Both the position numbers and the translations under genes were made by a program. 64,000 bases of DNA. Source: Fibrobacter succinogenes. Lineage in GTDB: Bacteria; Fibrobacterota; Fibrobacteria; Fibrobacterales; Fibrobacteraceae. The DNA is taken from assembly GCF_902779965.1 (NCBI RefSeq), contig NZ_CACZDK010000022.1, positions 45,187 to 109,186 on the forward strand, in the 5' to 3' direction. The notes under the pieces are model-generated. The model was not told the DNA's origin. It did no database searches and was given only the letters and a program-made list of their open reading frames with translations. Below, in pieces: positions 25,465 through 34,769 of the stretch; the stretch's first letter is position 1; each line of letters begins with the position of its first letter.

Positions 25465-27567
25465 TTACTTTTCGAACGGAACGAGTTCAACACGGCGGTT
25501 GAGCTTGCGGCCCTTCTTCGTCTTGTTATCTGCGATCGGCTTGTCAGAACCGTAACCGACTGCGCGGAGACGTTCGCTGTCAATGCCCTTCTTGACGAGG
25601 TACTTGACAACAGCCTGTGCACGCTGTTCGGAAATCTTCTTGTTCTTTTCTTCGTTACCAACGTCATCGGTATGACCCTGGATTTCGAGGTTGACAGCCG
25701 GGAGCTTCTTCAAGAGCTTAGCAATGTTGTTCAAGGTCTTGTTGCTGCTTGCAGTGAGCTTAGCAGAGCCAGACTTGAACTGGATACCCTTCTTGAGCTT
25801 GTCGAGGTCCTGGTTCTTGTTCGGGCAGCCGTTCTTATCAACTGCAACGCCAACGAGGGTGTTCGGGCACTTGTCGAGGTGATCGGCAACGCCATCCTTG
25901 TCGGAGTCAACCGGGCAACCAACTTCGTCAACAGAGACGCCAGCCGGAGTATTCGGGCACTTGTCGAGAGCATCAACGATGCCATCGCTGTCGCCATCCG
26001 GGCTGCAACCATCAGCGTTAACCGGGAGACCAGCCGGAGTGCTCGGGCACTTGTCGAGGTAGTCAGCAACGCCATCATTGTCAGAGTCAACCGGGCAGCC
26101 CTTGCCGTCAACAGCAATGCCAGACTGAGTATTCGGGCACTGGTCGAGGTAGTCAGCAACACCGTCGCGGTCAGAGTCAATCGGGCAGCCAGCAGCGTCG
26201 ATAGTAGCACCAGAAGCAGTGTTCGGGCACTTGTCGAGGTAGTCAGCAACGCCATCCTTATCAGAGTCAACCGGGCAACCAGCAGCGTCAACAACTACGT
26301 TAGCCGGAGTTTCAGCGCACTGGTCGATGCCATCAGCAACACCGTCATTGTCGGAGTCAACCGGGCAGCCAGCAGCGTCAACAACAGCACCAGCCGGAGT
26401 TTCAGCGCACTGATCGAGACCGTCGAAGACACCGTCATTGTCACCGTCAACCGGGCAGCCATTAGCGTCAACAACAGCACCAGCCGGAGTGCCTGCGCAC
26501 TGGTCGATGTTGTTTGCTACGCCATCATTGTCTTCATCAGCACCACGGACGTTACCGAAGCGCCAGACGAGAGAAGCCGTACCAGCATAGAGCGGGGTCG
26601 GAGTATAACCGTACTGGATCTTCTTGCCATTCTTGTCGTAGTAGTAGAGCTGATACTTTTCAGCATCCTTCATTTCTTCCTTGTTCTTCCAAGTGAAGTT
26701 GGTAAGAGCACGGATACCCACATCGAGACCGAGGGCGATGTCGATGTTTGCCGGGAGGTGGAAGCGGAAACCCGGAGTAAGAGTGAACGGATCGTAGCCA
26801 GGCTGACGATCGTAAGTACCCTTTTCTACACGGAATTCACCGTTAGCTTCAACGAAGAAGTCCATCCAATCGGTCGGGAGGATGTTGATGCCACCGCCAT
26901 AGACCAAGGTGTTAGAACCCTTCGTCACAGTGCCGACGAAACCGACGTTACCGTTGAAGCGGAGCGGAGCGCCAACCTTCTGGAGGTCGAGGGTGAGGAT
27001 CAATTCACCGCCGAAAGCCATGTTTCTGAGGCCGTACGGATGGGTTTCACCACCGTTGGCATGCAAGAACCAAGCATGACGCGGACGAACACCGACGGAC
27101 TTGTCGCCAGTCGGGAAATAGAAGTGAGCAACAACGGCAGTGTTGAAGATGCCGTCGGTCATTTCGTCGAACGGAAGCTTTGCCTTAGCATAGAATTCGA
27201 GGTCACCGCGGCTTGCTTTCCACATGTCACCTTCGTTATTCTTCGGGGAGTTGGCATGGTCGTAGTAGAGCGGAAGAACAAGACCGAGGTCCAAGAAATC
27301 CGTTACGCCAGCGCCCAAGCTGATTTCACCGGAAACGCTACCAACGTTTTCGTAGAAAGCACTAGCCTGACCACCCTTGATGTATTGGCCACCGCGAGAA
27401 AGAGACCATGCGTCATAAGACACCTGGCCGCCGACTGCGAAACTAAAGCCACCTTCACCATTGGTTTGTGCGGTTTTCTGATGGATACCATCGGCTCCGC
27501 CCTGAAGGCCAGACTGCGCAAACGCGAAGCTACCGGCCAAGAGAGACATTGCAACTATTTTTTTCAT
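25465..27567 (-). CDS. OmpA-family outer-membrane protein with eight TSP3 calcium-binding repeats (700 aa)
   Basis: The signal peptide MKKIVAMSLLAGSFAFA is cleaved before QSG. Residues of about 40-340 form a beta-rich domain ending in VWRF, read as an outer-membrane barrel. Residues 344-584 are eight 30-residue thrombospondin type 3 repeats, each with a D-x-D-x-D-G calcium loop and a Cys pair (for example DSDNDGVADGIDQC). Residues of about 595-700 are an OmpA peptidoglycan-binding domain (IQGHTDDVG, ISEQRAQAV, NRRVE). The very even codon choice suggests high expression. It is 19 bases downstream of the tyrosine autokinase gene but probably also has its own promoter. Likely role: tethering outer membrane to cell wall, and adhesion. 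Confidence 0.93.
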   Translation of the reverse strand: MKKIVAMSLLAGSFAFAQSGLQGGADGIHQKTAQTNGEGGFSFAVGGQVSYDAWSLSRGGQYIKGGQASAFYENVGSVSGEISLGAGVTDFLDLGLVLPLYYDHANSPKNNEGDMWKASRGDLEFYAKAKLPFDEMTDGIFNTAVVAHFYFPTGDKSVGVRPRHAWFLHANGGETHPYGLRNMAFGGELILTLDLQKVGAPLRFNGNVGFVGTVTKGSNTLVYGGGINILPTDWMDFFVEANGEFRVEKGTYDRQPGYDPFTLTPGFRFHLPANIDIALGLDVGIRALTNFTWKNKEEMKDAEKYQLYYYDKNGKKIQYGYTPTPLYAGTASLVWRFGNVRGADEDNDGVANNIDQCAGTPAGAVVDANGCPVDGDNDGVFDGLDQCAETPAGAVVDAAGCPVDSDNDGVADGIDQCAETPANVVVDAAGCPVDSDKDGVADYLDKCPNTASGATIDAAGCPIDSDRDGVADYLDQCPNTQSGIAVDGKGCPVDSDNDGVADYLDKCPSTPAGLPVNADGCSPDGDSDGIVDALDKCPNTPAGVSVDEVGCPVDSDKDGVADHLDKCPNTLVGVAVDKNGCPNKNQDLDKLKKGIQFKSGSAKLTASSNKTLNNIAKLLKKLPAVNLEIQGHTDDVGNEEKNKKISEQRAQAVVKYLVKKGIDSERLRAVGYGSDKPIADNKTKKGRKLNRRVELVPFEK

Positions 27568-27586
27568 CTATTCTCCTTGTTATTGG

Positions 27587-29710
27587 TTAATATTTCTTGT
27601 GATAGCCATAGTAGCCATAATAGCTGCCATAGCCGTATCCCGCATGACGTTCACACTTGTTGAAGACGAAAGCCTTCTGCAACGGTGTTTCCGTGCTGCG
27701 GTCAAAAGTATTCAAGGCATCTTGGATGCTTTCAATGGTATGAGCTGCATGCTTCAAAACACACAACAGATAATCCGCATGCTTTTCGACAAGCAATGCG
27801 TCACTGCACTGGAATACCGGAGGAGTATCCAGAACAATCAAGTCATACTTATCCTTGAACGCATCAAGGAAAGCGCTAAATCTAGAACTGTTCAAAAGTC
27901 CACCCGGATTCACAACACGAGCACCCGAACCTAAAACATGGAATGTATCCGTCACCTTGACAACATACCCGTCGCTATAATCTTCCTTTTCGAGCATTTC
28001 GCACAAGCCCTTCTGGCTATGCTTGAACAAATGACCACGACGAAGGTCCATATCGACAAGCAGCACCTTCTTGCCAGACATAGCAAAAGATGCAGCAAGG
28101 TTCGTAGAAACAAAAGACTTACCCACTCCCTGCACAAGACCGGAAACCATGAGGACTTTCTTGCCATCAGAGAATACAGAAAATTCCAAAGCCGTACGGA
28201 GAGCGCGAATGCCTTCTGCAAACGGATCATCCGGATTTACAGAAACACAAGGCTTCGTAACGTCATTCAAAGTTTTGCCATCAAGCATCGGAAGCTTTCC
28301 ATAAACACCGATACCAGTAGCCTGCTCCACTTCGCTGCTGCTGCAAACGCCATTCGAAAGCATGCGACGAATATAGACAATAAAGCAGCCAAGCAGCAAG
28401 AACGCGAATACAACACCAACAAAAATCACCTTGCGGTTTGGCTTGTTCGGCAAAAGCGGTTCATACGCCTTGTCCACGATACGAACGTTTCCGACTTCAC
28501 CGGCCTGCACCACGCGCAACTGCTGGATATTGTTCAGCAAGTTCGTATAAAGCTTATTGTTGACTTCAACTTCTTCCTGCAACGAGAGGACTTCTTGCTG
28601 CACCACCGGCAAAGTAGCAGCAGAGCGCTGTTGCTTTGCCAATTCTTGACGGAGCTGAGCGAGCTGTTCTTCGATAGTGCGGACAGTCGGGTGTTCAGCA
28701 CGGAACAGACGTAAAGCTTCCTGCTTTTTCTGTTCAAGTTCAAGAATGCGCTGCTGGAGTGTCACATCCTTTTCGAGATGCAAGCGCGTTTCACCCGTAA
28801 GGTCGATTGTGCCCTTAGAGTGACGGAAGGATGTCAGTTTTTGTTCCGCAGAGTCAAGCTTGGCTTTGACACCCGGCAACTGTTCTTCGAGGAACATCAA
28901 AGTCTTCTTGGCTTCGGCACTACGCATTTCGATATTCTGTTTCAAATACGTATTTGCGATAGTGTTCAAAATAGCAGCAACTCGATCTGCATAGCGGTCT
29001 TCGAACGAAACTCTAATAATGCCGGAATTCTTACCTTCTTCAGAAATCGTCAGTCCCTTAAGAAGGCTCTCCACTGCAATCTGCGGATGAACGGCATTGA
29101 GCAAGAAGGTCTGACCAACGGTCGCGGTCAAAGCTTTAACGCAAATCACTAAAGTATCACCAGCAAAGGGCTTACGGTAAGTTTCGCCAACAGAGCCAGC
29201 CAACACGACCTCGCCCTCCAGTCCGAGCACTTCGTATGCACTGGAATCGGCAGTCACGCGAGCAACAAGCTTACCTTTTGCTTCCTGGAATGCGCGCGGA
29301 ATAACCAAAAGTTCCAAGTCCATGCGGCCTTCGCGATGCATGAGGCGATCGGCCTTATCCAGCGGAATAGCAGAGAAACAAAGCCTTTCTTCATCAACGA
29401 CATAATCAAGAACGACGCGGCTCTTGATGAGTTCCATTTCAGCTGCAGACGGAGTAGAAATATCAAGCAGAGCGCCCATTTCACCAAGAGCGAGCCCTTG
29501 CTTATTGCCCTTAACATTCACCTGAAGAAGAATATCACTTTTATAATATGGGCGGAGCCACATTGCAAGAAGGCCACCAAAAACAATGCCCAAGAACAAG
29601 AAAACAAGCAAGAACTTCCACTTGCCTTTCAAATAGACCAATACCTCAAAAATGTCGACTTCGCCATCGGCAGACGCATTCGAAGCATTTTGAGTCGTTT
29701 TCTCGTTCAT
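27587..29710 (-). CDS. Polysaccharide chain-length regulator and tyrosine autokinase (Wzc/CpsD-like, 707 aa)
   Basis: This is an inner-membrane co-polymerase that controls exopolysaccharide export. An N-terminal Wzz domain has one membrane helix (about 32-52), followed by a long periplasmic coiled-coil part, and a second helix (VIFVGVVFAFLLLGCFIVYI). The cytoplasmic bacterial tyrosine kinase follows, with Walker A SGLVQGVGKSF, Walker A' VLLVDMDLRRG and Walker B LIVLDTPP. The C-terminus is a Tyr-rich tail (GYGYGSYYGYYGYHKKY) containing eight Tyr, the expected autophosphorylation cluster. No glycosyltransferases or Wza are next to it, so its polysaccharide locus is elsewhere. The divergent upstream neighbour is an ABC transporter. 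Confidence 0.93.
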   Translation of the reverse strand: MNEKTTQNASNASADGEVDIFEVLVYLKGKWKFLLVFLFLGIVFGGLLAMWLRPYYKSDILLQVNVKGNKQGLALGEMGALLDISTPSAAEMELIKSRVVLDYVVDEERLCFSAIPLDKADRLMHREGRMDLELLVIPRAFQEAKGKLVARVTADSSAYEVLGLEGEVVLAGSVGETYRKPFAGDTLVICVKALTATVGQTFLLNAVHPQIAVESLLKGLTISEEGKNSGIIRVSFEDRYADRVAAILNTIANTYLKQNIEMRSAEAKKTLMFLEEQLPGVKAKLDSAEQKLTSFRHSKGTIDLTGETRLHLEKDVTLQQRILELEQKKQEALRLFRAEHPTVRTIEEQLAQLRQELAKQQRSAATLPVVQQEVLSLQEEVEVNNKLYTNLLNNIQQLRVVQAGEVGNVRIVDKAYEPLLPNKPNRKVIFVGVVFAFLLLGCFIVYIRRMLSNGVCSSSEVEQATGIGVYGKLPMLDGKTLNDVTKPCVSVNPDDPFAEGIRALRTALEFSVFSDGKKVLMVSGLVQGVGKSFVSTNLAASFAMSGKKVLLVDMDLRRGHLFKHSQKGLCEMLEKEDYSDGYVVKVTDTFHVLGSGARVVNPGGLLNSSRFSAFLDAFKDKYDLIVLDTPPVFQCSDALLVEKHADYLLCVLKHAAHTIESIQDALNTFDRSTETPLQKAFVFNKCERHAGYGYGSYYGYYGYHKKY

Positions 29711-29793
29711 TTAAAATAATCTCCAAGGACGCAGAACCAACCACCTGGCGTGGTCCAATTCGGAATATAAAATAAAAAAAAAATTAATGTTTA

Positions 29794-29882
29794 TACATTG
29801 AAACATAAGAATCATGTAATTTTTGGGTGCTTTTAAAGATTACCCCCGTCAAAAAAGCACGAAATGACATTCTTTCAATGTA
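29794..29882. promoter_or_regulatory. Long-spaced perfect inverted repeat in a divergent promoter region
   Basis: TACATTGAAA at 29794-29803 is matched by TTTCAATGTA at 29873-29882. Inside lies a second inverted pair, GTGCTTTT (29827-29834) and AAAAGCAC (29853-29860). The block lies between the divergent starts at 29710 and 29937 and could be an operator pair or an mRNA structure. Confidence 0.35.
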
Positions 29883-29936
29883 AAAGCAACCTATTCAACG
29901 GGTTAAAGCATCCAAAGAGGCAAATAAAAGGTCTTT

Positions 29937-30698
29937 ATGCAAACCGTACAACCGATACTTTCTGTTCAGAATTTACGTCGCGACTTTAAGATGGGCGATG
30001 AAATAGTACACGCCTTACGCGGTGTGAGCTTCGACATATATCCAGGCGAATTCGTGACCATCATGGGCACATCCGGCTCCGGCAAGTCCACCATGCTAAA
30101 CATTCTGGGGTGCATGGACCGACCGACTTCCGGACATTATATATTAGACGGCCAACACACAGAAACTCTAAAGCGAGATGCGCTCGCCCGCATCCGAAGC
30201 CAGAAGCTCGGATTCGTATTCCAGAGCTACAACTTGCTCAGCCGTACGACCGCTATTGAAAATGTGGAACTTCCCCTGTTGTACAATTCAAAAGTTTCAG
30301 CCGAAGAAAGACACCACCGCGCCATCGAAGCTCTAAAGATGGTCGGGCTCGAAAGCCGCATGAACCACTTGCCAAACCAGCTTTCAGGCGGACAGCAGCA
30401 GCGCGTCGCCATCGCCCGCGCACTCGTGAACGACCCTGTGATTATTCTCGCCGACGAAGCAACCGGCAACCTCGATACGCGCACGAGTTACGAAATCATG
30501 ATGATCTTTCAGGAACTACACCGGCAGGGCAAGACCATCGCCTTCGTCACACACGAACCGGACATCGCGACGTTCAGCGGCAGAACAATCACGCTCCGCG
30601 ATGGATTACTGAAAAAAGATGTCATTAACGAAAAAGTGCAAGACGCAAAAGAAGCGTTCGAAGCACTACCGCCACCGGAAACATTTGACGAAGAATAG
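29937..30698 (+). CDS. ABC transporter ATP-binding protein, MacB/LolD type (253 aa)
   Basis: This is the cytoplasmic ATPase of a MacB-like exporter. Motifs in order are Walker A GTSGSGKS (44-51), Q-loop FVFQSYNLL (94-101), signature [10 protein letters not shown] (149-158), Walker B VIILADEA (168-175) and the switch His206 in FVTHEPD. AAAAGGT precedes the ATG. The permease gene follows on the same strand after 93 bases filled with word repeats. Family members drive export of lipoproteins, antibiotics or peptides; no periplasmic adaptor is adjacent, so the substrate cannot be named. Confidence 0.92.
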   Translation: MQTVQPILSVQNLRRDFKMGDEIVHALRGVSFDIYPGEFVTIMGTSGSGKSTMLNILGCMDRPTSGHYILDGQHTETLKRDALARIRSQKLGFVFQSYNLLSRTTAIENVELPLLYNSKVSAEERHHRAIEALKMVGLESRMNHLPNQLSGGQQQRVAIARALVNDPVIILADEATGNLDTRTSYEIMMIFQELHRQGKTIAFVTHEPDIATFSGRTITLRDGLLKKDVINEKVQDAKEAFEALPPPETFDEE

Positions 30699-30790
30699 AA
30701 CTTAGAACTTAGTGAATTTAAATCAACTAAGATCTAAGTTCTGCCAACTTCTAACTTCCTACCGCCTACTTCCAACTTCCTACTAAAAAA
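30699..30790. repeat. Low-complexity word-repeat tract between ABC genes
   Basis: Variants of AGAACTTAG, CTAAGTTC, CTTCCTAC and CTACTTCC fill the whole gap between the ATPase and permease genes. This is the same family as at 18640-18862, 37289-37330, 57395-57570, 59322-59455 and 62595-62665. Confidence 0.6.
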
Positions 30791-30791
30791 T

Positions 30792-31997
30792 ATGAATCCA
30801 TTTACTCTTGCAAAAATTGCTCTCCGCGCACTGCTTAGGAACCGCATGCGCACATTCCTCTCAGTGCTCGGCATCGTTATCGGCGTTGCCGCCGTTATCA
30901 CCATGGTCGCCATGGGCGAAGGTTCAAAAAAATCCATCAAGGAACAGATGACGGCAATGGGCACAAACGCCATCACCATCATGCCGAACCAAAGCCGCCG
31001 CGGCGGCGTGCAATCCGAATCTTCCGAAATGCTCGAAGAAGAAGACGTCATCGCCATCCGCGAGAACGCGACTTACATCAACGGCGTATCTCCCATGATT
31101 ACCGTTGGCGGGCAGGCCATTGTCGGGAACAACAACTCGCCTACAACTCTTTCTGGCGTTTCAGCAGACTACCTCAAAATCCGCAACTACGAAATCGAAG
31201 ACGGCGTGATGTTCGATGACGAAGCGGACCGCATGGCAAAAGTTTGCGTCATCGGGCAAACGGTCGTAAAAAATCTATTCCCAGATGTGAATCCCATTGG
31301 CAAAACAATCCGCTACAAGAGCATTCCGCTGAAAGTCATCGGGACACTCAAATTGAAAGGCTCCGGCGATTTCGGTCAGGACCAGGATGATGTGATTTTC
31401 ACGCCGTACCAGACGGTGATGAGACGCTTCTCTGCAACAACGAACATCCGCCAAATTTACGCAAACTCTATAGGCGAAGGCTATGCCCAAAAGGCAACCG
31501 AAGAAATCATGGGCATATTGAAGGAACGCCGCAACTGGACAAAACCGACCGATCCGTTCCGAGTTTTCACGCAAGAAGAAATGATCCAAATGGTCACAAG
31601 TACCTCCGATATGCTCTCGCTCGTGCTGACAGCCATTGCAGGAATTAGTTTGTTCGTTGGCGGTATCGGCATCATGAACATCATGTACGTTTCCGTGACC
31701 GAGCGCACGAAAGAAATCGGACTTCGCATGGCCATTGGCGCACGCGGCAAAGACATCTTGCTCCAGTTTCTCTTCGAATCAGTCATCATCAGCTTGCTTG
31801 GCGGCGCAATCGGAATTGCACTTGGCATTGCCGCTTCAGAAACTGTAAAACTCGCGATGAACTGGCCCATGAGCGTTTCGATGACGAGCGTTGTCGTAAG
31901 CTTCGGCGTATGCTTTGCCACAGGCGTATTCTTCGGATGGTACCCGGCACGCAAAGCAAGCAGGCTCGACCCGATTGAAGCTTTAAGATTTGAATAG
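30792..31997 (+). CDS. MacB-like ABC transporter permease (401 aa)
   Basis: This is the inner-membrane FtsX/MacB permease that pairs with the ATPase at 29937. One N-terminal helix (FLSVLGIVIGVAAVITMVAMG) is followed by a large periplasmic MacB_PCD domain (about 50-270) and three C-terminal helices typical of the FtsX fold (GISLFVGGIGIMNIMYVSVTERTKEIGLR, then AIGIALGIAA and VSFGVCFATGVFFGWYPA). It ends with the family phrase PARKASRLDPIEALR. No clear ribosome-binding site lies before the ATG, because the word-repeat tract abuts it. Length is normal for MacB permeases that lack a fused ATPase. Confidence 0.92.
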   Translation: MNPFTLAKIALRALLRNRMRTFLSVLGIVIGVAAVITMVAMGEGSKKSIKEQMTAMGTNAITIMPNQSRRGGVQSESSEMLEEEDVIAIRENATYINGVSPMITVGGQAIVGNNNSPTTLSGVSADYLKIRNYEIEDGVMFDDEADRMAKVCVIGQTVVKNLFPDVNPIGKTIRYKSIPLKVIGTLKLKGSGDFGQDQDDVIFTPYQTVMRRFSATTNIRQIYANSIGEGYAQKATEEIMGILKERRNWTKPTDPFRVFTQEEMIQMVTSTSDMLSLVLTAIAGISLFVGGIGIMNIMYVSVTERTKEIGLRMAIGARGKDILLQFLFESVIISLLGGAIGIALGIAASETVKLAMNWPMSVSMTSVVVSFGVCFATGVFFGWYPARKASRLDPIEALRFE

Positions 31998-32024
31998 AAC
32001 AGGCTTCAGGTTTTAGGAAAACAG

Positions 32025-32049
32025 AGGCGGGCCGACGTCCGCCTTTTTA
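32025..32049 (+). terminator. Terminator after the ABC operon
   Basis: The stem AGGCGG/CCGCCT has an 8-base loop and is followed by TTTT on the plus strand, 28 bases after the permease stop. Confidence 0.75.
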
Positions 32050-32129
32050 CATTCTCTGTAATAAAGAAAAACAACAATTTTTTTCTTTTTTTCGTTTCTC
32101 GTCTCTCGCCTATAATGTATCTTAATACC

Positions 32130-32771
32130 ATGAATTTTCTTGAATTTTTACAACCGATGCCGGTCGTGGGCATTCTCCGCGACATTCCTCAGGGCGCCGA
32201 AGAAGCATGCGTGAATGCATCCGCCAAATGCGGGCTCAAGGCTATTGAAGTTACGATGAATACATTCGCCGCCGCAGAAATCATAACAAAGATCAAGTCT
32301 TTTGCAAAGCCGCTTGGTATCAAGGTCGGCGCAGGTACAGTGCGTCACGGGAGCGATGTAGAGAAAGCAATTTCTGCAGGTGCAGAATTTTTGGTCACGC
32401 CGAACACGCGCCACGAAGTCATTCGACTTTCGAACACTGCGGGCATCCCGATCATCCCGGGCGCACTCACTCCGACCGAAGTGCAAAAAGCTTACGACCT
32501 GGGCGCAACCGCCATCAAGATTTTCCCGGTAAACTGCGTAGGCGGTCCGGAATATATCAAGGCACTGCGCGGCCCATTCCGCGACATTCCGTTGATGGCC
32601 TGCGGTGGCGTGAATGCAGAAAATGCGGCAAGCTACCTCAAGGCAAGCGCAAACTTGCTTTCGTTCGGCGGGAGCATCTTTAACGCGGAACTCATGAAGG
32701 CTGGCGATTGGGCAACAATTGAAGCAAGAATGCAGAAGCTGCTCGATGCAGTGAAAGCTGCACTTGGGTAA
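32130..32771 (+). CDS. eda: KDPG/KHG aldolase (213 aa)
   Basis: This is a class I aldolase that splits 2-keto-3-deoxy-6-phosphogluconate into pyruvate and glyceraldehyde 3-phosphate; related enzymes act on 4-hydroxy-2-oxoglutarate. Visible features are PVVGILR near the N-terminus, the catalytic Glu in AIEVTMNT, GAGTV, the Schiff-base Lys in AIKIFPVNCVGG, and the phosphate-binding ACGGVNAENAASYL. I start at ATG 32130 (MNFLEF). The in-frame ATG at 32115 overlaps a TATAAT at 32111-32116 that is probably the -10 element. If so, the 5' leader is only a few bases. A hairpin follows the stop. Confidence 0.9.
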   Translation: MNFLEFLQPMPVVGILRDIPQGAEEACVNASAKCGLKAIEVTMNTFAAAEIITKIKSFAKPLGIKVGAGTVRHGSDVEKAISAGAEFLVTPNTRHEVIRLSNTAGIPIIPGALTPTEVQKAYDLGATAIKIFPVNCVGGPEYIKALRGPFRDIPLMACGGVNAENAASYLKASANLLSFGGSIFNAELMKAGDWATIEARMQKLLDAVKAALG

Positions 32772-32807
32772 GCTAGGCTTCAGGTTACAGGTTTCAAGTA
32801 ACAAACA

Positions 32808-32828
32808 AAGGCGGCACAAGCCGCCTTC
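32808..32828. terminator. Bidirectional terminator between eda and the GGDEF gene
   Basis: The stem AAGGCGGC/GCCGCCTT has a 5-base loop and lies between convergent genes at 32771 and 32943. Confidence 0.75.
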
Positions 32829-32942
32829 TTTCGTCTTTAGTCTGTAGCCCACTTGCGGGCGTTCTTTGTACAAGTACCAAATGCTAGGTTCAGAAATGTC
32901 GATGCAAGCATCGACGCTTCATTCACCTTACGCATTTGTCGT

Positions 32943-33812
32943 CTACTCTCTACCTGCGCGCATTTTGCTTTTGCATTCATACATGGAAGCATCCGCACTG
33001 CGCAACATTTCGTCCATGTCCTTGTAATCTTCGGCAGTACTTGCCGTACCATACGCAAAAGAAACACCCTGATCGACAATCGTAAGCGATTTCACGGATT
33101 CTTGCATTCTTTCGGCGCAGACAAACGCACCCTTCAAATCGGTGTCCGGACAAATTACTAAAAATTCATCACCGCCCATTCGGAACAACATATCCGATTC
33201 GCGAAGCAGCTTATTGCAGGCATTCACGACCGAACGGAGCAGCAAGTCGCCCGCTAAATGTCCATGCTGGTCATTAATCTTTTTAAGCCCATTCAAATCG
33301 AAATAAACAATCGAGAAACTCGTTCCATAACGTTTGCTTCGAGCAAACAATTCACGGAGAGAACAAATCGCATGTCTGCGGTTGTAGGCGCCCGTCAAGT
33401 CATCGGTCAAAGAGATTTCACGCAAGTTGCGCAGAGAACGAGCCAAGCGCAAATGCACACCGATTCGAGCAAGCAAAATATCCGGCGCGGCAGATTTACA
33501 GACAAAGTCAGAAGCTCCCGACTGGAATCCCTGCGTCACGCTCTCTTCGTTTTCCTGATTCGTGAGGAATATAATGGGTAGATCGTCCAATGGGAAATGC
33601 TTGCGGATATTCAAGCAAACATCGTAGCCGTTCATCTCCGGCATATTGACATCGAGCAGCACAAGCTCTATCGGATTATGAAGCAAGTACTCTAAAGCCT
33701 CGGCACCGGATTTACAGCCAACCACTTCGTAACCCACTTCTTTTAAAATATCCGAGTCCTTCTTCAACTCGACTTCGTCATCATCGACGATAAGAATCTT
33801 TTCCTCTACCAT
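32943..33812 (-). CDS. Response regulator with GGDEF domain, probable diguanylate cyclase (289 aa)
   Basis: This is a two-domain signalling protein. The receiver domain (1-120) has the acidic pocket DDD (10-12), phosphoacceptor Asp54 (LLDVNMPEMNG), Thr84 and Lys106. The GGDEF domain (about 130-289) has FDLNGLKKIND, an intact GGDEF active site at 213-217, and RESD (204-207) exactly five residues before it. This is the RxxD inhibitory site, so active synthesis of cyclic di-GMP with product feedback is predicted. There is no output helix-turn-helix. A partner histidine kinase is not in the neighbourhood. Confidence 0.92.
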   Translation of the reverse strand: MVEEKILIVDDDEVELKKDSDILKEVGYEVVGCKSGAEALEYLLHNPIELVLLDVNMPEMNGYDVCLNIRKHFPLDDLPIIFLTNQENEESVTQGFQSGASDFVCKSAAPDILLARIGVHLRLARSLRNLREISLTDDLTGAYNRRHAICSLRELFARSKRYGTSFSIVYFDLNGLKKINDQHGHLAGDLLLRSVVNACNKLLRESDMLFRMGGDEFLVICPDTDLKGAFVCAERMQESVKSLTIVDQGVSFAYGTASTAEDYKDMDEMLRSADASMYECKSKMRAGRE

Positions 33813-33859
33813 TTTGTCTCCTTATCATCCTAACACTCATTCCGAACTACAAGATAATA

Positions 33860-34681
33860 TTACTCAAGGAACTCTATTGGCGGATTTGATTCAACTAGCC
33901 CCATTTCAGCGGCTAATTTGAAGAAAAGAGCTAGCGATTGTTTGCGTTCATCCGTAAAACGGTAATCCAGGACGCTAAAATAATCTTCGATAAGAGGGCG
34001 AGGTAAATTAACTGGATATTTTTTCAACCATAAATCTAGCGCCACTGACGGATTTTTTCGGAACTCTCGAATGCCGTTTTCAAGACAATCCATATAACCA
34101 TTCAGTACATGCAGCAAACCAGGTTGAAGAGCATCCTTCGAAATCACCCAGGCACCAAACACAAACGGAAGCCCTTGCCATTCTTGCCAAAGAGAACCCA
34201 AGTCATAACTGAACGCAAAACGATGGCGTTCATTTTCTTCAAGCGCAAGGTCCCCAATCAAAAGGCACGCATCATCCGTTGATTCGGCCGCAAGCCCAGA
34301 TATGTATTCTGGCTGCAACCCGTAGCGGTTTTCAAGGAGAATCTTCAATAACGTAACAGACGTTTTGCTCTGTAACGTCATGCGGATGCGCTTGCCCGAA
34401 AGTTCTTCAATCGGGTAACGCGAAAAAAGTTTAACCGATCGCACCTCGAAAGAACAAGACGTGCAAAGCGACGGCGACAGCACAAAGGCGCCCGGTTTTT
34501 GCGCAAACGTAATCGAAGATGCCGGAGAAAGATGAATGGATCCATCCTTGAGACCTGAGCAGTGCGCACTCGGCGGACCGTCAATAAAAGCCACCTCGGG
34601 AAATTCATTTTCGCGACCGATAGAATTAAAGAAAAACGGCGCACAGACTAAAAAAGGGATTCGACCAACACGAAGAGTCAT
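33860..34681 (-). CDS. mqnA: Chorismate dehydratase of the futalosine menaquinone pathway (MqnA family, 273 aa)
   Basis: This enzyme converts chorismate to 3-[(1-carboxyvinyl)oxy]benzoate, the first step of futalosine-dependent menaquinone synthesis. Family features are the N-terminal LRVGRIPFLVCAPFF, the substrate-site LSPASSITFA, RSVKLFSRYPIEELSGKRIRMTLQSKTSVTLLKILL, LLIGDLAL, YDLGSLWQEWQGLPFVFGAWV and the helical C-terminus. Length matches the family. It is a single gene with no other mqn genes adjacent. No strong ribosome-binding site is visible before the start at 34681. Paralogues such as MqnD share the fold, but the motifs favour MqnA. Confidence 0.82.
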   Translation of the reverse strand: MTLRVGRIPFLVCAPFFFNSIGRENEFPEVAFIDGPPSAHCSGLKDGSIHLSPASSITFAQKPGAFVLSPSLCTSCSFEVRSVKLFSRYPIEELSGKRIRMTLQSKTSVTLLKILLENRYGLQPEYISGLAAESTDDACLLIGDLALEENERHRFAFSYDLGSLWQEWQGLPFVFGAWVISKDALQPGLLHVLNGYMDCLENGIREFRKNPSVALDLWLKKYPVNLPRPLIEDYFSVLDYRFTDERKQSLALFFKLAAEMGLVESNPPIEFLE

Positions 34682-34769
34682 GTAAAAAAGTTAAATTTTT
34701 ACACGTGGCGAAATTGTATGCCACATCAAAAACAAACCGATTAATTTAAAAGTTAATGGCTAAAGAATA

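Noticed and set aside
26015..26560. Regular 90-base repeats that could be mistaken for a CRISPR array or minisatellite.
   Set aside because: The units code in frame for eight TSP3 calcium-binding repeats of 30 residues; there are no spacers.
25336..27663. A 775-residue open frame on the plus strand opposite the OmpA-family gene.
   Set aside because: It is the antisense shadow of a highly codon-biased gene with 90-base repeats. The minus-strand protein has a clear signal peptide, TSP3 repeats and OmpA domain; the antisense product has only repeat-derived low complexity.
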